From NCBI GenBank assembly GCA_050084515.1, contig CM114274.1, positions 35,526,001-35,590,000 of the forward strand: 64,000 bases of DNA. The letters are read 5' to 3'. The DNA comes from Blasia pusilla. Its lineage: Eukaryota > Marchantiophyta > Marchantiopsida > Blasiales. The notes under the pieces are model-generated. The model was not told the DNA's origin. It saw only the letters and a program-made list of their open reading frames with translations, and searched no databases. Each line of letters starts with the position of its first letter. The first letter of the stretch is position 1. Both the position numbers and the translations under genes were made by a program. Shown piece by piece: positions 11,701-23,739 of this stretch.

Positions 11701-12615
11701 TTCCCCACCAGTAAGAAGGCGAAGCCGCTCTCCTCCAAGGCGTCCTTTGCGATCACGGTCAAGATCTCGATCTGCACCCCGGAGGTATTTATCTTCTGTG
11801 TTGTACTTTCTGCAACTTTTTGATGATCTTTGATCAGAACATGCGGCAAAATGGTGCTGTGAATGTTCCTACAAACTTTTATCTACATTTGTGTTCACTG
11901 ATGGATTTAGTGTTCCATAGTATTGTTCTGTTAAGCTGAGGTTTTGATAGTTGTATTGGCTGGATAAGCAGGGTTAGATCACCACCAGGAAGGCGAGCTA
12001 GATCCAGTTCATACTCATCTGAATCACCCAGTCCTCCGAAGAAGGTGAGTAGAGGGAATGGTGCTCTACTTGTGTTCTGGAAGTGTCTTTAAAGTGTGAT
12101 CATGGTAGCTGTGGCTGAAGTGATTACTTCCGCTAATAATTAAATGTGGACATAGAATTCAAGTAACTGTTAGTCCATCTTCCATGACATTTTAATTTGA
12201 ACCATTCCTATTTCTGTTTCACTGCAGAGGTCCTCCCCACCTCCCCGTATTGTGAAGAAAACAGTGTCTAAGAGCCGAAGTCCCAAAAAGTGAGTATTCT
12301 AATGCAAGAAATGGTTTTCACTAATTCAAATTTTTTTCACAATGGCTCAACAATTTGGCTAACTTTATACGGTCAATGCAGGGCTGCAAGTGGTAACAGC
12401 AGTCCTAGTGCCAGGAGCAGCAGTTCTCCTTCTCCATCAAAAAGTCTACAGTGAGTTTTGAACAGACACTTGCCAGGTAGAATTTCAGTTATGAGTCAAT
12501 GGGCTGTCTGGAGACTTGCGGGTATTGTTATCAGTTGGTTTGTTTGAGTCATGATTCTTACCATGATATCTTTTCTTTGTGCAGGGATCTAACGAAGGCT
12601 AAAGTGAGCCGATAG
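8749..12615 (+). CDS. SR45: SR45/RNPS1-like serine/arginine-rich splicing factor, 13 coding exons
   Basis: Splicing of 8749-8924, 9213-9281, 9590-9681, 9942-9988, 10279-10359, 10694-10859, 11030-11201, 11415-11486, 11653-11784, 11972-12044, 12228-12289, 12382-12450 and 12585-12615 gives an open frame of 413 codons. All introns are GT-AG and the phases fit at every joint. Residues 1-90 are Ser/Arg-rich. A single RRM spans about 91-171, with RNP2 around VLHIGCL (93-99) and RNP1 KGFGYVEF (133-140). Residues 172-413 form a long RS/RP domain with many RRRSP-type repeats. This N-RS, RRM, C-RS order and the length are those of plant SR45 (animal RNPS1 is the relative), a nuclear splicing and exon-junction-complex factor. 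The ATG follows a GTG in the same frame and starts MAKLAAK. No retroelement interrupts the gene. Exon joints were found by eye against the known family and need transcript support. Confidence 0.92.
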
Positions 12616-14035
12616 TGGATTTCCTAAGACACGGGCTGAACCTGAAAACGATGAATCTTTGTCTCTGCCACCTCTTCATGCACTACGTGTATGTGTGAGC
12701 TATGGATAGGTCCTCAACACACCATGCTTGTGTTTTTTGTCCATGTTCAGGAGCTTTCTTGACTGACTTTAATTTTCTGTTGCCTTCACGCTTGGTTTCT
12801 GGGCTGGTGGTGTGGGATCTAGTTTTCGTATGTACATGTCCCTAGTATTGGTATTTTCGCAATAGGATACTCTCGTGCTGCCTTATGGAAGTCTCCTGCA
12901 TTGTGTACCTGGTAAAACTGTTTTTGGCTGGCAAGCATAGAAAACTGGTGGTTTGTTTCACCTCTGGATCTGGGCTTGCTGCATGGTCCGTCTGTATTTC
13001 CTCAGGCAGCTCAGCAGCAGGGTTGGTCGGTCCTCTTGCCTCTCCATCAACGGAAGACTTAGTGCTTAGACTGGTGATGATTGCCAAACTGTCGCCAAAT
13101 CCAAACGCTGGAAACCATGGCAAGGGGAGTAGTCGGGCCAAGTACTTTGTTGGCAGTCCCCATAGTTGGGATGGTGAAGAAGTTATTCTTCTATGGGCCA
13201 AAATTTTGGAAGCACATCTGTGAGCAATTTTGAAGTGTAGGCATTGCTGAAATGAAACCCTTGTCATGAGAATCGTGAAGAGTTCCAGACTGAGGGAGAC
13301 GGGTTCTGTTATTGGTGGAAGGATGGAAGAGTTAGCGCCTGAATATACTGTAGAACATCACCAACCCATCCCAAGTACAGGGGTGTTATCCAGGGTACTT
13401 CTGGATGGTCTGTACTATGGGATAGTTCAAAACAAATTCGGGGGTGGCTAGGCATGCACCACTCCATGGTCATCTTATTATGTCAAAAGATCTTTAGCCT
13501 TAATCTTGTATTTTAATTTGAGGTTACCACTGGCTTAATGCCAAATGATCACCAAGAACTAGTGAATTCATGTATGCCCCTGCTATGTCTTTGTTTTGTG
13601 TAGCTTGGATTGTAACCACCCGAGTCACCTTTTGGATCCCTGGAAAAACAGCGTGACTAAAAAATAGACTTTTGGAGCATTATCTGCCATGTATTTGTGT
13701 TTTTGGGCCCAAATCGTGAAGGTATGTGCAAGTGGTAATCAGCAATATGCGGGGAATGGTGGCAAGACTGTCATGACCAATAACATCTTCCTATGCCTGT
13801 GCCCACTGCAAGATCCCAAAGTGGGATCCGAATTGGTATCCAAACCACTTACAACAGTAAAGTACTCTGCCCCCCTAGCTGGCAATTGGGTCTCCATAAC
13901 TTCAGATATCAGACAATTTCTGTTTGATATGATTACTGCCCCAGACACTTGGCTGACATATATAATCAGCATCCAGGGGAAACTACATTAAGAGGGGAGT
14001 ATGTATCATCTTTCAGAATAACCATCACATCAATA
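12616..14035. other. 3' flank of the SR45-like gene; no second gene seen
   Basis: After the TAG at 12613-12615 the sequence is T-rich and probably starts with the 3' UTR. A firm poly(A) signal was not identified. Open frames around 12885-13223 show no domain and no plausible splice context, so I do not call them. Retroelement copy E begins near 14040. Confidence 0.4.
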
Positions 14036-14763
14036 TGGTGGTTTCACTTCTTTACACAACAAATATTCCATGCCCGCAGTTTGAATCCATTTTCCCCTCC
14101 ATGATCGAAAGATGACATGATGCAGCATATGCTGTGGTTATGCAGATATCTTTCCAAATCATATCATTCTTTCCCTCCAACATGTGACCTCCGGTAGGTA
14201 ACATATTCTGCACACGCAAAGTTGAGCACTTCACAATGACATCCAACGTTGTGGTCGCCTCAGGGTGTAAAGTAAACATAGTCTTAATCTCCTAACCCTT
14301 AGACGAAAACCTTCTCCACAAATGATCACATATTTCAATATGAGCAATATCATTATATTGAGCAATAACTAAGTTCTGAAATTTAATGGGCATAACTCTA
14401 CAAAAAATATCGGCCCTCTAAGAACATGCTTCTATCCACACATCCGGTTCATCAAGATCCTATACCTCTCTCATGTCACATTGAATAGTTGCAAGTAAAT
14501 CCGACTCTCTTCCATAGAGCAAAAATACGATGAAAATGACGCCAAGGGTGTCTGACGATTCATGTGATATCCCATAGCCAACCATGGCAAGTGTAGGTCT
14601 CACCTCCTGAAGTGTCCTTGCTGCAAGACAAGGACACTTCAGGACCCTAAACCCTATCCTTGCTGCAAGGCGTACTTTTGAAACCCTCTCTTCACTATCT
14701 GCACTACTCTCTCTGCCAACCCATCTGCCTTAGGATGATCTCCAGACATGGTGCGGTAATTTA

Positions 14764-14970
14764 TCAGTGCTTTGTCACACAAGGCCTAAAACTCTCCCGT
14801 GAACTCGTACCTTGGTAAGTCGACACCTCTACTGGTGCACCAAAATGATCAAGCACACAATCTAGCAATGGATAAGCCGCTCCCTTACTCTCCCTTTCCG
14901 GTTGTGTCACCAACTCTATCCACTTAGAAAAATGCTCCACCATGACCAATCTGTTAAGTCTAGACTCCAT
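14764..14970 (-). pseudogene. Integrase core relic, copy E
   Basis: The frame reads LVMVEHFSKWIELVTQ and then the second catalytic region degraded to VSTYQGT, where other copies have LTDQGTE. The catalytic Asp is thus changed to Tyr here. It aligns with integrase of copies B, C and D. Confidence 0.65.
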
Positions 14971-15599
14971 AGATAACTGAGCCTAGAGTAAGCTATAAGT
15001 ACACTTTACTCCAAAATGCTCCAACTCCTCGTGGGCATGTCGCACTACACGTACCCGTTGGGAAGGATGAGGCACCACCCATATCCTACTATCTCCCCAC
15101 ACATATAAAAAGTGTGTCTCCTCCCACATGAACCTCTTGGATCTCTATAGGATCTGATCCGGCTCCGGCCCCTAGCATTCGCTATGTTTGCTATGACGCT
15201 AGTACATAGGAACTCCACAACCTCCATGTCGTCAAGGATATCCCTACTACTTGTTGCCTCCTCGCTGACCTCTGAATCTGGAGACCCATTATCCGACCCC
15301 AACACTCAAGTCACCTCTACAATGTTTCTTGATCAACTCGCATAAGCCACAACGAACTTTTTTTTTTCTCATCTGTCTGAGTGAGTTACCGCTCCTAGAC
15401 CCAACATGCTCTAATCCGTATGTAACTTGAATGGACGATCCCTAATCGATATCTATAAAATGGGTGAGGACATCAACTTGTCCTTGAGCTCCTGAAATGG
15501 TCTCTCTTGCCAACAAGGTCAAAGACTTGGCGATCACCCTAAAACCCTTGACATATTGCTGATAAAAGTTCCCTAGTCCCAGAAATGCTCCGACTCAAC

Positions 15600-16383
15600 T
15601 CACATGTGTAGGGTGTGGAATTTACTCAATAGCCTTCACCTTCATCTGTTGAACTCCTAGCCCACCTGGATATATGGTGTGTCGCAAGTACTCGATCTGC
15701 TCTTGGAGGAACCTGCACTTGCATAGATATAACTTCAATCCATCTAGCTACAATCGCCAAAAAACCTCCTCCAAGTCTCGCTCATGCTCCTCAACCGAAG
15801 AACTGAAGATAAGAGTATCATCTATGTAACATTGTAAAAAATCCAAGCCATCAAGAATCCTATCCATCACTCTGTGGAACTTTGCAAGGGCGTTCTTTAA
15901 CCCAAATGGTAAGAACCGCCACTAATACAAACAATCTCTACTGAACCGATCTATCCCCCAAAATGTTGTCTTCTCATTTTCTTCTATTCCGATAGGAAGC
16001 TGATCATAACCAACACGGAGATCTTAAGTACCGAAGATATTTTCATGCCCTACCGCATCAAAGATCTCCTTAGGAATAGGCATGGCGCACCGATCTGACC
16101 TTGTCTGCCGATTGCTAGGATGGTAATCTCCACACATCTGCACATCCGTCTAGTTGCCTAATATATCTTTCTTTGCCGGCATGACTATGACAGATGGATA
16201 CTCCCTATGCAATAACTCCACCAGTCCCCCTTTCCACAAGTCCTGACTCCTACTCTTAATCAAGGCTCGCTCCATGTTGGAATATCTGCAGGGTCGATGG
16301 AAGGTTGGAGTATCGCTAGCCAAATCTATCTCTATCCTGGATCCTTCAAAGTACCCAAGTCCCTCATACTGAAGGAAAAACAA
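15600..16383 (-). pseudogene. Reverse transcriptase relic, copy E
   Basis: The open piece 16150-16383 reads IEIDLASDTPTFHRPCRYSN then a Lys-Lys-Asp motif (MPAKKDILGN). This matches the N-terminal fingers of Ty3/gypsy RT and the same block in copies D and B. Downstream on the minus strand the aligned sequence continues to the YIDD region near 15830 with stops. Confidence 0.65.
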
Positions 16384-17625
16384 CCCACATGCCCTCTTAA
16401 GAACCTATGTATGCGCCCTCTCTCTCCTATCAACTTGAGATCTATCACAGGCTTCCAACTCTCTATCGTGACCTCACTCGGAGAAGACGTCACCTTTGGC
16501 TTTGGATGCTATGTAGCAATCCTAGTCACCTTAGCTACAACAACCATCGCCTCCCCTAACACTTTTCTCTGTGATGCCTCTATCACATCTCGCACGACCG
16601 TAATACCCATTAAAAATCCTATTGCATACTCGGCTCATCAGTAGTGGGCTCCTCCAATGCTCGAGTCTCCTCAACCCATATCATGCATTGTCTTCCTTGA
16701 CGAAAGGCATGGGATCCTAGGAAGCTCATCAACGTAAGTAAGGCTTCCCTCAACTCCCCCATTCTATTGGCTACCACCAACGGTGGTCTATTATCCCGCC
16801 TCATAACTTGAGATCGCCGCGCTAGCGCTAGCAAGGTGACATGTGTACAAAGTTTGTTTCCGTAGACAAGTCCATGTCCGTGGACTTACGTCCGTCCTAT
16901 GGAAGGACTTGTCCCCTTCTTTCTAATTCCCCCCACTTGGCTATGTGTCCCATACTTTCACGTTTCTTCCTCCTTCTATTTCCACTTCTTCCCCCCTTAT
17001 TGCCCCACTCTCAATTGCCCTACCTTCTATAATGAACTACTAGTATAGGCCCCACCTCTTGCAATCCATTTCCAGACTTGTCCGTCCATGTCCTTCTTAG
17101 AGACAGACTTATCCGTTTTTGTGCATCCATGCGCCCTAGACCCGAGATAACATCCATTTTCAACTGTGGTGCACTCTAAACTCCATCATAAGCTCACATC
17201 AATACCTTTGATACAAGAAGGGTCGCCCACCGTAACCTTTGATGATGTGCATGCGATCCAACTCTCGTCACATCCAAAAATACGACAAGTCTCAACCACA
17301 ACCTTACCTAATGCACACTCATCATCACCCCTGCATAAGTGTCTCACAACAATGGTATATTCTCTAGAATGTACTCTAGAGAACGAGTCAAACTCTCCTC
17401 AAAATATTGTATTACTCCCAATATCTCCCTAAACATCCTTGACCTCGAATTCTGCAACCCAAACCCTCAGCCAATCGATGAATAACCTTGACATGATCAT
17501 CCAAAAATCACAAAATGAATGATCTCAAATCTATCTAGGTCCTACGCCTCTATCGTGCATAAACATATCGCTACACTACATACGTCGTTGTCATCGAATG
17601 CACAAAAAAACATACACAATCCCAT

Positions 17626-18252
17626 TGTCACGTCTTTTAGGATAGATCGGTGAGATCTAGTAGAGCGCCTTTGTGAGTAGTGGAGGACACGCCTAGTAGG
17701 TCGAGGGTGACCTACTGAGGCCCCAGGAAACCTGAGAGAGCAGGTTTCCCCTTCGTTTCGGCTCATTTGGAGCCATATTGAGGAACTTACTATTTTAGGC
17801 AAGTACTATTTTGAGTATATGATCAACTTTCTATTTTTGGTAAGTGGCCCTTGACCTCCTTCATCAGGTTAAGAGCGAAGGAGGTGACTTGGCAGAATAG
17901 GTTACCATGGAGAAAGCTTGGGAGAGGGGAGGGGTATACCTGAAGGAGAGAGAGCTTGAGAGCTCATTCTCTGTTTGTTGAACCTCTTGGCATGAGACGG
18001 CGGAACTATGGTCCCTTGCCTTGTGAGTGTAAGCCAAGCCTCTCATTAGGAGAGTGGGTTTGGTTTGACATGAGAGAGAGTGCACACCTTTTGAGAGCTA
18101 TGGTGTGAGATGGTGTAGAGAGAGATTGGAGATATTTTAGTACTTCTTGTCTCGTTGTTTGGATGCCATGAGTTAGCATGGAATAATGCGTGTTTGTGTG
18201 TATGTTCGGTGACAGCGATGTATGTTGTGTAGCGTTGTGTATGCGCACAAAA
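17626..18252 (+). repeat. Solo A-B terminal repeat unit, 627 bp, with TSD CCAT
   Basis: Starts TGTCACGTCTTTTAGG and ends GCGCACAAAA (decayed GACA). It is segment A followed directly by segment B and nothing internal. It is flanked by CCAT at 17622-17625 and 18253-18256. The host sequence on both sides joins into one B2 copy of element C, which proves the insertion limits independently. Confidence 0.85.
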
Positions 18253-18308
18253 CCATACTAACTGATGGAATGCACACATCAAGATAATAATTTCCAAAAT
18301 ATCTCCAA

Positions 18309-18375
18309 TAAATCATGTGACACTCTCACAACAAAGTCTCTCCAAGACAAACATAAATTTCTCTATCTCTGTTTC

Positions 18376-18439
<64 letters not shown>

Positions 18440-18996
18440 ATGAGAAGCACACAAGTTGGGTTACACACACAAGTCAAGGAGGACCATAGCTCCTCCGTCT
18501 CATTCCAAGAGGTTCAAGAATGAAGGAATGAGCTCTCAAGCTCTCTCTCTTGGAGGCATACCCCCTTCCCTCTCCCAAAATCTCTCCTCAGTAATCTATG
18601 CTTGCAAGTCATGTCCTTGGCTCTTGACCTGACGTAAGAGGTTAAGGGCTACTTCCTAAAGTGGACAATCAACTATACTTCAAATAATAACTTACCCAAA
18701 CTAGTAAATTTCTCAATATGTCTCCAAATGAGCCGAAACAAAGGCAAAACCTACTCTCTCAAGTTATTCGTGGCCTCAACAAGCCATTCTCGACCTCCTC
18801 AAGCCGTCCTCTAGTATCTTCAAAGACACTCTACTAGATCTCATGGGTCTATCCTAAAATACGTGATAGTTATCGTGCGCATACACATCGCTACAAAACA
18901 TACATCGCTCTCATCGAATGCACACACAAACACGTACATCCCATGCTAACTCATGGAATCCACACATCGAGATAATAAGTACCAAAATATCTCCAA
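18309..18996 (-). repeat. B1 and A2 of copy C
   Basis: On the minus strand the polypurine tract AACTAGGGGACGAA is followed by B1 (18996-18869), then A2 (18868-18309, starting TATCACGTATTTTAGG), then B2 from 18308. The order is again B1-A2-B2, as in copies A and B. Confidence 0.75.
18381..18435. repeat. (CT)n microsatellite
   Basis: An uninterrupted CT tract of about 55 bp inside segment A2 of copy C. Other copies have a short GAGAGAG tract at the same place (GACATGAGAGAGAG), so the microsatellite expanded from element sequence. Confidence 0.95.
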
Positions 18997-19189
18997 TTCG
19001 TCCCCTAGTTGGTGGTTAGGTCCCTCTAACTCCAGATTGCCATCTATCCCTATCCACTATGATATACATCTCTAGGACGCTAAGAGCAAAAAGATTGGGC
19101 ACTCATGTGGCCCCATCGTTAATCGTCTTCTTGTCATCCATATCATAAACAAAAGTCGAGATCTATAAGTACCTACTCTATATACATGT

Positions 19190-19335
19190 GGGGCACATCC
19201 ATCATTCCCGATGAACCCTAGTGAGAGGTGACGTCAGACATGCCATATGTCATCCTCTTGAACATCCATCATAGACTAGCATATTGGCTGCACAAAGGGC
19301 AAAACCACAAATCATACACCGCAAGCTTACATGAA
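19190..19335 (-). pseudogene. PHD finger relic, copy C
   Basis: On the minus strand from about 19312 the sequence reads ATGCTAGTCTATGATGG and continues parallel to the PHD-coding sequence of copies B and D. The second Zn-ligand Cys is now Tyr and an in-frame stop follows. It shows that the PHD region was present in a third independent copy. Confidence 0.55.
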
Positions 19336-19431
19336 CTATTTCTAAGCTTGGATCAACACTACCATCAATGCTATGAAGATGATATGGCTCACAATTACGC
19401 ACATGGTCCTTCCACACTATACCATTACGTC

Positions 19432-19945
19432 TGTCACGTCTTTTAGGATAGATCGGTGGGATCTAATAGAGCGCCTTCATGAGTAGTGGAGGACACGCCC
19501 AGTAGGTTGAGGGTGACCTGCTGAGGCCCTTGGAAACATGAGATAGTAGGTTTCCCCTTCGTTTCGGCTCATTTGGAGCCATATTGAGGAACTTACTATT
19601 TTAGGTAAGTACCATTTTGAGTATATGATCGACTTATTATTTTTGGTAAGTGGCCCTTGACCTTCTACATCAGGTCAAGAGCCAAGGAGGTGACTTGGGA
19701 GAATAGGTTACCATGGAGAGAGCTTGGGAGAGGAGAGGGGTATACCTCAAGGAGAGAGAGCTTGAGAGCTCATTCTCTCTTTGTTGAAGCTCTTGGCATG
19801 AGGCGGCGGAGCTATGGTACCTTGCCTTGTGAGTGTAAGCCAAGCCTCTCATTAGGAGAGTGGGTTTGGTTTGACATGAGAGAGAGTGCACACCTTTGAG
19901 AGCTATGGTGTGAGATGGTGGAGAGAGAGATTGGATCTTACTTTA
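19432..19945 (+). repeat. Segment A1 of copy B
   Basis: About 514 bp from TGTCACGTCTTTTAGG to GGATCTTACTTTA, followed by CAAAGAGAGAATGAG of the leader. It matches A2 at 29085-29597 with few differences. No B segment precedes or follows it; upstream is copy C coding sequence. No tRNA-type primer site (TGGTATCAGAGC or similar) was seen after it. Confidence 0.85.
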
Positions 19946-21600
19946 CAAAGAGAGAATGAGAGAATGAGAGAGTGAGAGAGCTTCATGGGGGAGCTCGCTG
20001 GTCACTCGCTGTTTTTGCAGGTTGGGGACCGTGTTCCCCGTTCAGCGGCTCATGGGAGTGCTCACCGGAGCAAGGGCTGCTTTCATTACTCTTTGCATTT
20101 GCCGATTTTTCGTGTGAAAGAGTGGCGCGCGGAAGCGCTGCCCAATTTCTGATAGGGATTGAGTATGGGGGCGGGTTGCCCCATGCTGGTGCTCTCGGGA
20201 GCATCATGTAGCTTTCTGATATGTATTTTTACAGATGTTACATTTTCGTTGGGAGAAATCAGCGCGGGAGCGCTGCCGAATTTTGTGTAGGAGAAAAAGA
20301 CATTGGGCTTTACGACAGTCCCCGTCAGTTTTTACTGAAATGTCCGATTCTAAATATTTTTTGATGATAGCGTAGATCGTGAAGCTGTGCACGGTGTGCA
20401 ACAAACAGTGCACAATTTGGAGTTGTGAGCAAAAAGCTATGGGCAATCTTGTAAAGCTGCCATTGCTAGGCGATTTTTAGGGTTAAATCGTGCAAACCCT
20501 AAATCAGCCGCCACACCGGCGGCGGCCGTCGCCATCATAGTCACCGTCACCATCAACCGTCACAATCAACGGTCAACCATCACCATCGACGGTCAACCGT
20601 CACCGTCATCGATCGGCCGTTACCATCAACGGTCAACCGTGACTGTCAAGGGTCCACCGTCCATTGTCCACCCTTTGGGTGCCATTGCCGCCATTACGGA
20701 GTGGAGGGTCTTCCATGACATTCGTTGATTCCTTGACTTGCGTCGCCACCACGTACTTTGTTTTGGCCGCCACCGTCATCGCAGTTTCTTCATCAACCAA
20801 TGAAGGCAGATGACCTCCGGTTATGGTGTTTGAGTTTTGATTTCATGCTGCTATGTTGTGATTGGTAGCCGCTCGACGACGATCGAGTAACGTGCCGTGA
20901 CGCCCGTAGCCGCAACGCGCCGCCGATTGCCGCGCCGTGCCGCTCGTGGCCGCACCGCACCATCTTGATCGCGGAGCCGCACCGTCATTGTGGAGCAAAA
21001 TGTGGGATTATTATTGATTGAGGAGGGTATGCCGCCAAGTGCCGCATCCCACCATCGAGGGCCGTGCCGTTCGTAGCCGTTCCGTCTTTCGCTCGCAACG
21101 CCGCACCGCGTCGTTGGCCGGGACCGCATTGTCTATCGAGGAGTTTTGAGCAAAGACATCGACGGGAGGAGTATGACTTGCTGATTGGAGGAGTTGTCTC
21201 CACGATTGAGTTGGGGTCGAGATTTGCAGTTGCTGAGGAGCGACATCGACATGTGTTCAGGTTACCCATTCTGGTCCTTTACCCTGCACGTGTGAGGGAT
21301 TCTGGGATTTATTTGGGGATATTGGGTGTTTGGATGCTGAGAGCATCATTTATATATGTGATTTAGGGGACATAGACCTGTGTGGGATGTCCGGAGTTGA
21401 GGGTAGGTTGTCGATGAGATGATAGCCTGGTCGATTTTCCGCACCACGTCGCGTGTTGCCGCACGTTACATCTTGGGGAGAGAGAGTGTAGATCGAGTGC
21501 CGCATGTTTGGGATGAGTGATTGAGGGATTCCTCACGAGGTTCAGAGTGATCGAGTGAGAGGGGCACGAGGGTCATCACGGAGTCTGTTCGGGACTTTGA
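19946..21600 (+). other. 5' leader of copy B
   Basis: About 1.65 kb without a supported frame, shared with copy D (53579-55200). It has two copies of a GCGCGGAAGCGCTG-like motif (about 20133 and 20260). It also has a repeat field at 20530-20670 made of CACCGTCAACGGTCAACCGT-type units, in which ACGGT and ACCGT alternate and can fold. It could serve in RNA packaging or priming, but that is inference. Confidence 0.6.
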
Positions 21601-21640
21601 GAGGCGAGGTGGTGAACCCGAGAGTAGCTCTAGAGGTTTT

Positions 21641-22333
21641 ATGCGGAGTGGCACGAGGTTTCGAGGGTCTCCACGTGAGGGACCACCTCGACCTCCTTCT
21701 GTGTCATCGTCAGACAAGGGGGAGGATGTAGAGGAGTTTGTGAGCACATCGCCACACATTGTGAGTGGTCCTACCAGTTGGGTGTACGAGATGGACGACC
21801 GGGATAGAGGACCGCGTAGGTTTTCACGTGCAGTAGGCACGATTGAGTTGCACGATTTTATAGCAGAGTTTAGGAGTTGGTGCGACTCCCAGCGGGCCAG
21901 GAACTCTAGAGAGTTCAACTCGTTTACAACATGGAACGGTATGTTCCAGCATTTAGAGGGGGCGCCCATGGACGATTACCATGAGTTCTCTCAGAGATAT
22001 GCATGTGAGATCGAGGCGTGGAGGCTCTACTATGACCAACATTATGTGTCATGGACGGAGCCGTTCCCAGATGAGGAGGAGGAGTCAGGAGAGGCTACTG
22101 CCTCTTCCACTAGTGATGTTTTAGGAGGGGTCACTCGCACGGGAGCAGTTGCACCGTCTAGTCGGGTTCGTCCCAGGTTCAACCCTGTGGTTGAGTTCTT
22201 TGCTGAGTTGAGGGCGAGCTACCAGGGGGTACGGACGGAGAAGTTGCGGAGCATCCACGACTTCCAGAGGCGCTCGGGTGAGAGTTTGCGTGAGGCTTAC
22301 ACTCGCTTGCGCCGGTTGATCAACGTCACTTAG
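21641..22333 (+). pseudogene. Gag N-terminal region, copy B (230-codon open stretch)
   Basis: The longest intact Gag piece in the window. It has a charged, low-complexity N terminus with Arg/Pro/Ser, then the conserved core TIELHDFIAEFRSWCDSQ and MFQHLEGAPMDDYHEFSQ, an acidic linker, and the C-terminal LRSIHDFQRRSGESLREAY. It ends at TAG 22331-22333; copy D has a TAG at the same codon, while copies A and G have TAT. The true start is uncertain because the homologous frame in D extends upstream of this ATG. Gag forms the particle and binds RNA through the knuckles downstream. Confidence 0.75.
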
Positions 22334-22663
22334 GGGGTGACAGAGGCTCAGGCTATCCAGTCATGGTATGGTCTTTGGACCGGACCCTGCGGACACGGGT
22401 GCGGGAGGGGTGCTTCTTATGAACACCTCCCCTACGTTGAGAGATGTTTTAGGACCGCCGAGAACATTGAGCGCAACATGGCGGAGGAGAGCGTAGCCAC
22501 CATGGGTTCTCGGTGAGAGCGATCCACGATTGTCGCACCACATGTGCAAAGCAACGTGACTCAAGATAGGTCGATGTGGCACCACGAGCTCGGGGAGGAT
22601 ACCGAGAGGCCGTGCCGAGAGACTGCGCCTTCATATGCGGCTCAGCAGGCCGCCTACTATTAC

Positions 22664-22813
22664 TTGTTGGTCATGTGGTGGAGCCCATCATCGCGCGATT
22701 GCACTCGTCGGGGTCATGGACGTGTGCCTCACCATGGAGGAGAGATGGTCTTTGCACCAGGAGGTTATCGTGTGACTATTGTCAGAGGTATGGTCATACA
22801 TGCGCCAGGTGTT
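22664..22813 (+). pseudogene. Gag zinc-knuckle pair, copy B
   Basis: The first knuckle (CWSC... in copy D) is present as TGTTGGTCATGTGG but shifted by an indel. The second reads CDYCQRYGHTCARC (C-x2-C-x4-H-x4-C) at about 22771-22812, a complete CCHC knuckle. Confidence 0.7.
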
Positions 22814-23739
22814 TTAGTTTACATCCTGAGTTACGTTTGGACCGAGGGCCAGAGAGGGCACCAGAGCGAGTAACCGGTCCGGGTGGGCATAGAGATCGTG
22901 CTCGGTGGTCCCGTTGGGGACGAGGAGCCGGAGTTGCCCGGCAGTGGTGGTGGAGCGCTGTGGAGGAGGTAGAGTACCACCACCTAGACGCGCCGAGGAG
23001 ATGCCGGACGTGGAGGGATGGTCGCTTTCGATACAACGGCTATAGGAGCAGATTGCCGCTATGGCATTGAGGTTACCCGATGCCGGATCCGTGGCATCGA
23101 CATCATATGGAGCAGCCAGAGATCTGGAGGATCCTGGATGGATGTGCCGGGTTGCCCAGATGGAGGCCGCCGATTTGTGACGCGTGGAGCGACCAAAGAG
23201 TTGGATCACACGAGGGGAAGCCAATAGACAGACTAGGCTTCCTCAATCTTTCACGTTGTCCGAAGCAATGAGGACCCCATCGATGGGTCCTCATCAAAGT
23301 TCCTGGAGAGTTGGTAATGTTGTTGGTGTGCAAGCACGGAGGGCGATGGGAGAAGCGAAAAGTGCGGCGACTCTATTGTTGATGCTCGGGGGGCATGTGT
23401 CGAAAGCACGTTGTTGGGGCGGCCACCGTTGTGTACCGCACTCCTTTATTTTCTGCTTCCGATGTTGTGACGTTGGGAGGTACGCCCGCCGAGGCTTTTC
23501 AGCTGGCCGCTTCACTATGTGAGCGCGGAGTTGGAGTTCTTGGATCACGTTCAGAGGTGATTGCAGAGGAGGTGATGGACCTGCCCTTGGAGCGGATGCT
23601 CGGGCCGCCCACGTTAGATTCATGGCAGTGCGGTCGCTAGGATGGCGGAGATGCCCGCTAGACCCGCGATAGCAGAGCGTGCCATGGCTTCTCCTGGTGT
23701 TGTCTTGCTGGATAACCGAGGAGGGGTCTTCGTTGGTGA

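Larger units (their letters stand above)
14040..17546 (-). mobile_element. Retroelement copy E, truncated, minus strand
   Basis: Read on the minus strand, this copy runs from the middle of the methyltransferase (17540-16640, starting about motif IV) through RT (16383 to about 15600), RNase H (about 15550-15300) and integrase (14970-14700). It stops near 14040, just before the PHD region. Neither terminal repeat is present. It is heavily mutated. Its high-coordinate end abuts the 3' end of copy C at 17551, so C either inserted into E or replaced its upstream part. Confidence 0.75.

Noticed and set aside
12885-13223. 112-codon frame downstream of SR45
   Set aside because: No recognisable domain, no splice or codon signal; overlaps an equally long antisense frame.
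18265-18523. Frames rich in SLSLSL
   Set aside because: Translation of the (CT)n microsatellite.
20530-20670. CRISPR-like array
   Set aside because: Units are adjacent and self-similar without unique spacers, in a plant retroelement leader.
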